From an uncultured Paracoccaceae bacterium (GTDB taxonomy: Bacteria > Pseudomonadota > Alphaproteobacteria > Rhodobacterales > Rhodobacteraceae), in assembly GCA_947497985.1 (NCBI GenBank), contig CANMIX010000006.1, positions 62,001 to 126,000 on the forward strand: a stretch of DNA of 64,000 bases, given 5' to 3'. Positions 58,918 through 64,000 of the stretch are shown piece by piece. A program made the position numbers and the translations under genes. The stretch's first letter is position 1. The number at the start of each line of letters is the position of its first letter. The notes beneath the pieces are model-generated. The model was not told where the DNA came from, searched no databases, and worked only from the letters and a program-made list of their open reading frames with translations.

Positions 58918-60198
58918 ATGACCACACTGCAGGACCACCCGCTGCGTTACCAATTGGTGAACGAGCTGCATGCACGCCCGTTCCCGACCATGCGCGCGCC
59001 AAGTACGGTGATCTATTTCGCGGTAAAACAGCCGACGGAAGCGGTGTCTCGGGATCGCGCCAAGGATGTGGAGCATCTGATCGCCCTGTTGGATCGCCAC
59101 GGCGAGCCGCATCCAACGCCGGGTGCCACCCATCATTCGGCGACGCTGGGTCGCTATCACCTCAAATGGGAGCAGCACACCGAATTTGTGAGCTACATGC
59201 TCTATTGTGACGGTGTCGGGGATCGCGCCTTTGACCCGTTGGATTTTAATGCTTTCCCTGCGGAGTGGCGGGCGCAGATACCGGGGCAGGTGATCGCTTC
59301 GGCGATGATCCGCGTGATGGTGCGCCCGGAAGAAAGTGCCATCCGCAAATCGGTCGAGGACTGGATGGTCCCCGAAAGCCTGACGGTGTCGCGGGTTCTG
59401 GATGATAGTGCCGTATTGGCTGGGGATTTCCGGATTGATGCGGCGGGCCACATGCGGTTTGCGGTCTTTGTCAGCGACGGCACCGGCCCTAAACGCATTG
59501 GCCGCGTGGTGCAGCGCTTGTGCGAGGTGGAGACTTACCGCGCCATGTCAATGTTGGGCTTCTCCCGCGCACGTGGGCTGGCACCAACAATTGGCGCGCT
59601 GGACACCCATCTGAGTGAGATGATGCAAGAAATGACAGGGCAGTCGGTGGATGCGGCGGCGACATTGAACCAATTGTTGACCGTGGCGGCTGAACTCGAA
59701 TCCCTTGGCGCGCGCTCGGCCTTTCGGTTTGGGGCAACCGGCGCCTATGAGGCCTTGGTGAACCAACGTGTCAGCCTGCTGCGTGAAGAGCGGTTTCAGG
59801 GCTACCAGACTTTTACGGAATTTATGATCCGCCGGTATGAGCCGGCGATGCGCACGGTGAAGTCCACCGAAGGGCGATTGGCGACATTGGCGGATCGGGC
59901 GCGGCGCGCAGGCGAATTGTTGCGCACCCGTGTCGATGTGGAACGCAGCGCCCAAAACCAGGCCCTGCTGGAAAGCATGGACCGGCGCGCAGACCTGGCG
60001 TTGCGTCTGCAACACACGGTCGAGGGGCTCTCTGTTGTCGCAATTAGCTATTATGCGGTCTCACTTGCCTCATATGCACTCTATCCGTTGACAAAAGCAC
60101 TGGATATTTCCAAAGGAACGTTGACAGCGATTGTCACCGTCCCGGTGATTTTCTTAGTATGGTGGTTAGTGCAGCGGATCAAAAAGAGCCTTCATTGA
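58918..60198 (+). CDS. DUF3422 family protein
   Basis: 426-residue protein of the DUF3422 family, function unknown. It begins DHPLRYQLVNELHARPFP, the family's characteristic N-terminus. A long soluble part with helical segments is followed by a predicted coiled-coil region (about 290-365) and two membrane segments near the C-terminus (about 370-390 and 400-418), with a basic end QRIKKSLH. It would be a membrane-anchored protein facing the cytoplasm. ATG 58918 is preceded by AAGGAGCCACCG. Confidence 0.85.
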   Translation: MTTLQDHPLRYQLVNELHARPFPTMRAPSTVIYFAVKQPTEAVSRDRAKDVEHLIALLDRHGEPHPTPGATHHSATLGRYHLKWEQHTEFVSYMLYCDGVGDRAFDPLDFNAFPAEWRAQIPGQVIASAMIRVMVRPEESAIRKSVEDWMVPESLTVSRVLDDSAVLAGDFRIDAAGHMRFAVFVSDGTGPKRIGRVVQRLCEVETYRAMSMLGFSRARGLAPTIGALDTHLSEMMQEMTGQSVDAAATLNQLLTVAAELESLGARSAFRFGATGAYEALVNQRVSLLREERFQGYQTFTEFMIRRYEPAMRTVKSTEGRLATLADRARRAGELLRTRVDVERSAQNQALLESMDRRADLALRLQHTVEGLSVVAISYYAVSLASYALYPLTKALDISKGTLTAIVTVPVIFLVWWLVQRIKKSLH

Positions 60199-60274
60199 TC
60201 CACCGGGGTGTGAACTGTATCACATTCTTATCGAGTGCTTTGGTTGATACTAATACAACGTAGACAGCACATGG

Positions 60275-60595
60275 ATGATGACCATGAAACTCAAACAAGT
60301 GGAAGGTCGCCACGCGGGTATTGCGAACCGGCTGCGGCTGATCCGTGACTATTACCAGCTTTCCAGCAAGGATTTTGCCCAACAAGCTGATGTTTCTATC
60401 AAGTCTTATTCGCAATGGGAATCCGGCGATTTCCGGATCTCAATCGACGGTGCGCTTTCTATCGGTGCCCGTTTTGGCATTACATTGGACTACATCTACC
60501 TTGGGCGAATTGATACACTCCCCCTTGCCCTTGGTCTCAGTCTGAAAGATGCCGAAACCACAGCTATAAAAAAGGCCCCCATTCCTGCTGAATGA
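60275..60595 (+). CDS. XRE-family helix-turn-helix protein
   Basis: 106-residue cytosolic DNA-binding protein. The HTH domain (about 15-78) reads NRLRLIRDYYQLSSKDFAQQ, then KSYSQWESG and a last helix ALSIGARFGITLDYIYLG, as in Cro/CI-like regulators. The C-terminal tail is short and carries no effector domain. ATG 60275 or ATG 60284 may be used. Its stop lies inside the hairpin of the downstream terminator, so gene and terminator overlap. Target genes are unknown. Confidence 0.85.
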   Translation: MMTMKLKQVEGRHAGIANRLRLIRDYYQLSSKDFAQQADVSIKSYSQWESGDFRISIDGALSIGARFGITLDYIYLGRIDTLPLALGLSLKDAETTAIKKAPIPAE

Positions 60596-60607
60596 GGGCC
60601 CTTTTTT
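60571..60607. terminator. Bidirectional terminator overlapping the XRE stop
   Basis: GGCCC-C-CATT and AATG-A-GGGCC form a stem with one internal mismatch, flanked by AAAAAA on the left and TTTTTTT on the right. It serves the XRE gene and the convergent peptide-transport operon. Confidence 0.8.
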
Positions 60608-60622
60608 TGCTCGTTGTATCGC

Positions 60623-61585
60623 TCAGCGGCCACGAATGCGTGGATCCAATGCGTCACGCAGACCATCGCCAAGGTAGTTCACGCTCAACACTGTGAGCGA
60701 GATCAGCAGGCCTGGAAAGATCACCCGTTCCGGGTACAAGATCATCCGATCCACGGAATCGTTCAGCAGACGGCCCCAAGTCGGAAAATCCGGTGGGAAA
60801 CCAAAGCCAAGGAACGACAGTGAGCTTTCGGCGATAATGGCTGTCGCAATACCCAGCGTCGCGGACACCATGATTGGTGACAGCACGTTTGGCAGAATGT
60901 GGCGGATCACCATCTTACTGTTGGTGGTGCCGACAGAGCGCGCGGCCAGTACGAACTCACGTTCTTTGATCGCCAGTACGTCGCCGCGCACAATCCGTGC
61001 GGTGGGCATCCAACTGGTGATGCCGATCAGGCAGACGATCAGCACAAAGACACCGCCTTCTGGGCCAATGGCCTGCGCGAGGGACTCGCGAAACAGGACC
61101 GCAGCCACCAGGATCATTGGCAGCAGGGGCAGGGCCAGAAAAAGATCGGTCAGGCGCATCAACAACCCGTCGAGCCGTTTGAAGTAACCGGCTACGACGC
61201 CAACCAATGTGCCAACCAGCAAGGCAAGAACCATAGCCGCCATACCAACGGCGATCGAAACACGGCCGCCAAACATCAGACGTGCCAGCGTATCACGGCC
61301 CAGGTTGTCAGTGCCCAACGGATAGGCCCAATCCATCTTGGCGCCGCTGTCCCAAAGGGCCGTGTAAATGGGGCGCATGTCCCGCAGCCGCAGGAAGTCC
61401 CGACCAGTTGGAACGAACTTTGCGTCGTTCCAATAGACAAAGGGCCCAACCAATACGAGCGCCAGGATCGACACAAACAGCACGCCGCCCATCAGGGCGC
61501 CGCGGTGGGATTTGAACTGGTCCCAGACATCCAGCCATTGGCTGCGTGGTGCGGCAGCGGGGGCGGGGGTGCTCAACTCAGTCAT
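60623..61585 (-). CDS. Peptide ABC transporter permease, OppC-like
   Basis: Inner-membrane permease of a dipeptide/oligopeptide importer. From ATG 61585 the 320 residues include an extended N-terminus, six or so membrane segments and the EAA loop region AARSVGTTNSKMVIRHILPN that contacts the ATPase. LGTDNLGRDTLARLMFGGR is a hallmark of DppC/OppC proteins. The start overlaps the oppB-like gene by 8 nt. ATPase genes are not present downstream; after the terminator the next gene is convergent. Confidence 0.92.
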   Translation of the reverse strand: MTELSTPAPAAAPRSQWLDVWDQFKSHRGALMGGVLFVSILALVLVGPFVYWNDAKFVPTGRDFLRLRDMRPIYTALWDSGAKMDWAYPLGTDNLGRDTLARLMFGGRVSIAVGMAAMVLALLVGTLVGVVAGYFKRLDGLLMRLTDLFLALPLLPMILVAAVLFRESLAQAIGPEGGVFVLIVCLIGITSWMPTARIVRGDVLAIKEREFVLAARSVGTTNSKMVIRHILPNVLSPIMVSATLGIATAIIAESSLSFLGFGFPPDFPTWGRLLNDSVDRMILYPERVIFPGLLISLTVLSVNYLGDGLRDALDPRIRGR

Positions 61586-62585
61586 AACGGATCCTCGGGT
61601 CGAGAATGCCATACAGCACATCGGCGATCAGATTGAACAGCACGATGAGCACGGCAAAGATAAAGGTCAGGGTTTGCACCATTGGCAGATCGTTGGCCTG
61701 GATTGCACCAATCAACAATTGGCCGATACCGTTTACCTTGAACACTTGTTCGGTGATGATGGCTCCGCCAAAGATCGACGGGATCCCCAGCGCGATTACG
61801 GTGACCACAGGGATCATCGAATTGCGCAGCACATGGACCATCACGACGACGTATTCTCCCAAACCTTTGGCGCGCGCGGTGCGCACATAGTCCTGGTTGA
61901 GGTTGTCGAGCATGGAGGCCCGCATGAACCGTGACAGCTGTGCGGTGATCTGCAGCGCAAGGACCATGACTGGCATGATCATCTGTTTCAGCTGATACAG
62001 GAAGCTTTCCCAATCTGTGACTTTGTGGGTGGTGTCATAGATCGACGGGAACCAGCCCAGTTGGACCGAGAAGATCACAATCACCAAAACGCCGGAAAAG
62101 AACGGTGGTACCGAAAAGCCGACCATCGACACAAAGGTGCCGAGCTGGTCGAACCAGCTGTATTGTTTGTAGGCTGAATAGATACCAATCGGGATCGCAA
62201 TCAGGATGGCCACAATATAGGCCGTTCCAACAACAGACAGGGTCTGCGGCAAGCGCTGAACTACGATGTCCATCACCGGAGAACGGGTCTGCCACGAGAT
62301 GACCCGCAACTTGTCTTCAGCGAAGGATGTGCCGAACAAGGAGTCGATCAGAACCTGTGGTTCGATCCAAAAGAATTGCACAAGCCATTTCCAGAAACGG
62401 ATGTGCATCGGCTCGCCCAATCCCAGGGCAAGGCGCATTTTCTCTTTGACTTCGGCAGGCACCGTCAGAGGAACCTGCGCCATGGGATCGCCAGGGGCGA
62501 GCTCCAGAAGCAAAAAGATCGCCAGGCTGATGAAAAGCAGTGTGGGCACTGCAAGGATCAGCCGTCGTATCGTGAACGTCAGCAT
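61578..62585 (-). CDS. Peptide ABC transporter permease, OppB-like
   Basis: Partner permease of the peptide importer. From ATG 62585 the 335 residues begin MLTFTIRRLILAVPTLLFIS, a typical DppB/OppB first membrane helix, then LAPGDP. The EAA loop is seen in YVRTARAKGLGEYVVVMVHVLRN split over two helices, and the C-terminus ends DPRIRYD as usual. It forms an operon with the binding protein upstream and OppC downstream. Confidence 0.92.
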   Translation of the reverse strand: MLTFTIRRLILAVPTLLFISLAIFLLLELAPGDPMAQVPLTVPAEVKEKMRLALGLGEPMHIRFWKWLVQFFWIEPQVLIDSLFGTSFAEDKLRVISWQTRSPVMDIVVQRLPQTLSVVGTAYIVAILIAIPIGIYSAYKQYSWFDQLGTFVSMVGFSVPPFFSGVLVIVIFSVQLGWFPSIYDTTHKVTDWESFLYQLKQMIMPVMVLALQITAQLSRFMRASMLDNLNQDYVRTARAKGLGEYVVVMVHVLRNSMIPVVTVIALGIPSIFGGAIITEQVFKVNGIGQLLIGAIQANDLPMVQTLTFIFAVLIVLFNLIADVLYGILDPRIRYD

Positions 62586-62689
62586 CGAAGGGGACGCCTT
62601 TATTTCTGTTATGATTATCGTTGGGTGCCAGTCAGACACGGTCCTACATGAACCGGCCGAGGCCGTGTATGCAACGTCTGAATGGCAAT

Positions 62690-62714
62690 CGGCCCCGGTC
62701 AGAAACCGGGGCCG
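62690..62714 (-). other. Intercistronic hairpin between the binding protein and permease genes
   Basis: A perfect 10-bp GC-rich stem CGGCCCCGGT/ACCGGGGCCG with loop of 5 nt lies 17 nt past the binding-protein stop. No T tract follows on the minus strand. Such stems in ABC operons often protect the upstream binding-protein mRNA and lower permease expression. Confidence 0.6.
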
Positions 62715-62731
62715 TGTAACACATCAGGCGG

Positions 62732-64000
62732 TTACTTGATGCGGTACCAGTCTGCGATGTTCCACAGCTCGCTGTCCCAGACGTTCAAATCCACACCACC
62801 CAGGGTGTTGGATACGCCGGACAGACGGCCACGGTGAACCAGCGGGATCATACCGCCTTTTTCAAAGACCATGGTGTTCAGCTGTTGGCCGATTTCCACA
62901 CGCTTTTCAAAGTCCGCAGTTTTGGTCAGTTCCAAATGCAGCGCGTCATACTCTTCGTCACAGAAACGGGAGATGTTTTCACCCTGCCACTGGCTGTCAG
63001 GCGAAGGTGCCTGTGCACACAGGCCGTTGCCGAAATAGGACTGCGGGTCGGTGCCTGCAAAGGTGTTGGCGTACATTTCCACGTCTGCATAGAACTTTTG
63101 GAAGGTATCAGGGGAGCCCGGATCGCCGCCAAAGAAGACAGATGCGTTCACGTTGCGCAGTTCGGTTTCAACACCGATCTCGCTCCACCACTGTTTGATA
63201 AGCGCTTGGAAGTCCTGACGTACAGCGTTGGTTGAGGTTTGGTACAGCATGGACAAAGGCACGCCGTCTTTTTCGCGGATGCCGTCGCCGTCGGTGTCGA
63301 CGATGCCTGCGTCATCCAGCAGCTTGTTGGCGCCAGCGATATCCTGAACGTCACAGCCTTCTGGGTGGATCGCGTAAGCTTCGGGTGCTGGAACCCAGGA
63401 ACAGGTCACTTTACCCGCTTTGCCATAGCCGATTTCAACCAGCAATGGGCGGTCGATTGCCATGGACAGTGCTTTGTAAACCGCAGGGTCACCCAAGAAC
63501 GGGTGCGGACGGATCGCTGCGCGCTCATCCGGGCCAAGCGCGGGATCGGGGTTGGTGTTGTTGATCATGATCCGCTCGACCAATGGACCAAAGCCCGCAA
63601 CCGCAACGCCTTTGCCGCCTGCTTCCATCTGGGCAATCACATCGGGTGCCAGCTGCAGGTTCCAGGCATAGTCAAACTCGCCGGTTTCCATAACAGCACG
63701 ACCCGCCGCCGCTGCGTCACCGCCACCTTTGAACAGAACGCGACCAAAGGCAGGTTTTGCCGGATCACGGTAGTTTTCATTGGCGACATAGGTGATTACG
63801 TCGTTCGGCTTGAACTCTTCAACCACAAACGGGCCGGTGCCGATGGGGCCAAAGTTCGCCTCGGTGCACTCAGGTGCCTTGGCGCCCATGCAGTCTTTGA
63901 ACTGAGCCATTTGCAGGATCGGGCTTTCGACGCCAACAAAGGGGCCATATGGCGCAGGTGTCGGGCCTTCGAAGTTCACAACAACGGTCAGATCGTCAGG
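62732..64000 (-). CDS. Peptide ABC transporter substrate-binding protein (5' end beyond window)
   Basis: Family 5 solute-binding protein of the periplasm, which would deliver peptides to the two permeases encoded downstream. 422 C-terminal residues are visible. The frame stays open to base 64000, so the signal peptide and N-terminal lobe lie outside the window, and the track's GTG at 63979 is internal. Family features include GTGPFVVEEFKPNDVITYVANENYRD-like text (GTGPFVVEEF quoted) and the AIDRPLLVEIGYGKAG segment. The peptide specificity cannot be judged. Confidence 0.92.
   Translation of the reverse strand, partial: PDDLTVVVNFEGPTPAPYGPFVGVESPILQMAQFKDCMGAKAPECTEANFGPIGTGPFVVEEFKPNDVITYVANENYRDPAKPAFGRVLFKGGGDAAAAGRAVMETGEFDYAWNLQLAPDVIAQMEAGGKGVAVAGFGPLVERIMINNTNPDPALGPDERAAIRPHPFLGDPAVYKALSMAIDRPLLVEIGYGKAGKVTCSWVPAPEAYAIHPEGCDVQDIAGANKLLDDAGIVDTDGDGIREKDGVPLSMLYQTSTNAVRQDFQALIKQWWSEIGVETELRNVNASVFFGGDPGSPDTFQKFYADVEMYANTFAGTDPQSYFGNGLCAQAPSPDSQWQGENISRFCDEEYDALHLELTKTADFEKRVEIGQQLNTMVFEKGGMIPLVHRGRLSGVSNTLGGVDLNVWDSELWNIADWYRIK

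Noticed and set aside
1-64000. Mobile elements, prophage, CRISPR, toxin-antitoxin or anti-phage systems
   Set aside because: No transposase, integrase, Cas, or paired small toxin/antitoxin genes, no spaced repeat arrays and no tRNA-linked attachment sites were seen; the region is almost entirely core chromosome.

Overview
The window looks like a chromosomal core segment of a Rhodobacterales alphaproteobacterium, most likely of the Roseobacter group. The evidence is the alphaproteobacterial order of the dcw (division and cell wall) cluster, a long mraZ leader that resembles the UpsM leader of Rhodobacter, a DUF2484 gene between murC and murB, aerobic cobaltochelatase genes cobS/cobT beside DnaJ-like and bolA genes, membrane transhydrogenase pntAB, and moderately GC-rich coding sequence throughout. 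The genus cannot be fixed from the sequence alone. I see no tRNA, rRNA, insertion sequence, prophage or CRISPR array.

Region 1 (1-24.6 kb). After a 5'-truncated mrp (Fe-S carrier ATPase) comes a 743-nt leader. It holds an array of TGGG boxes at about 10-bp spacing (the MraZ operator pattern) and then a probable UpsM-type leader RNA ending in a strong terminator 50 nt before mraZ. The dcw cluster follows: mraZ-rsmH-ftsL-ftsI-murE-murF-mraY, a terminator, murD, then two opposite-strand genes (a GNAT acetyltransferase and a BaiN/HI0933-type flavoprotein), then ftsW-murG-murC-DUF2484-(small membrane ORF)-murB-ddl-ftsQ-ftsA-ftsZ-lpxC. Together these make the peptidoglycan precursors, flip or polymerise them at the septum, build the Z ring and commit lipid A synthesis.

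Region 2 (24.8-32 kb). bamD (outer-membrane assembly lipoprotein), recN (break repair) and a CLC-family anion transporter with altered pore residues are followed by an AT-rich, gene-poor stretch and a bidirectional terminator. Next, on the minus strand, come pepP (Xaa-Pro aminopeptidase) and a DUF427 gene.

Region 3 (32-38.5 kb, minus strand except bolA). A multi-hairpin intergenic element precedes the tightly packed set cobS, a racemase-like gene lacking both expected catalytic cysteines, and cobT. Upstream are an isoprenylcysteine-methyltransferase-like membrane protein, a J-domain protein, bolA and a DUF4177-like gene.

Region 4 (38.9-57.5 kb). It holds a methyl-accepting chemotaxis protein with a CheR/CheB-docking-like C-terminus, gatB, tex, an unrecognised 434-aa protein, pepN, glcB with a glcG-like gene (glyoxylate/glycolate use), a class I glutamine amidotransferase, a second small ICMT-like membrane protein and pntA-pntB.

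Region 5 (57.5-64 kb). A divergent HxlR regulator and WrbA-like flavoprotein flank palindromic operators. Then come a DUF3422 membrane protein, a small XRE regulator and, on the minus strand, a peptide ABC transporter (binding protein, two permeases) running off the right edge. Most large opposite-strand ORFs in the track are codon-usage shadows and are left out. Start codons were reset where ribosome-binding sites and family N-termini disagreed with the longest ORF.
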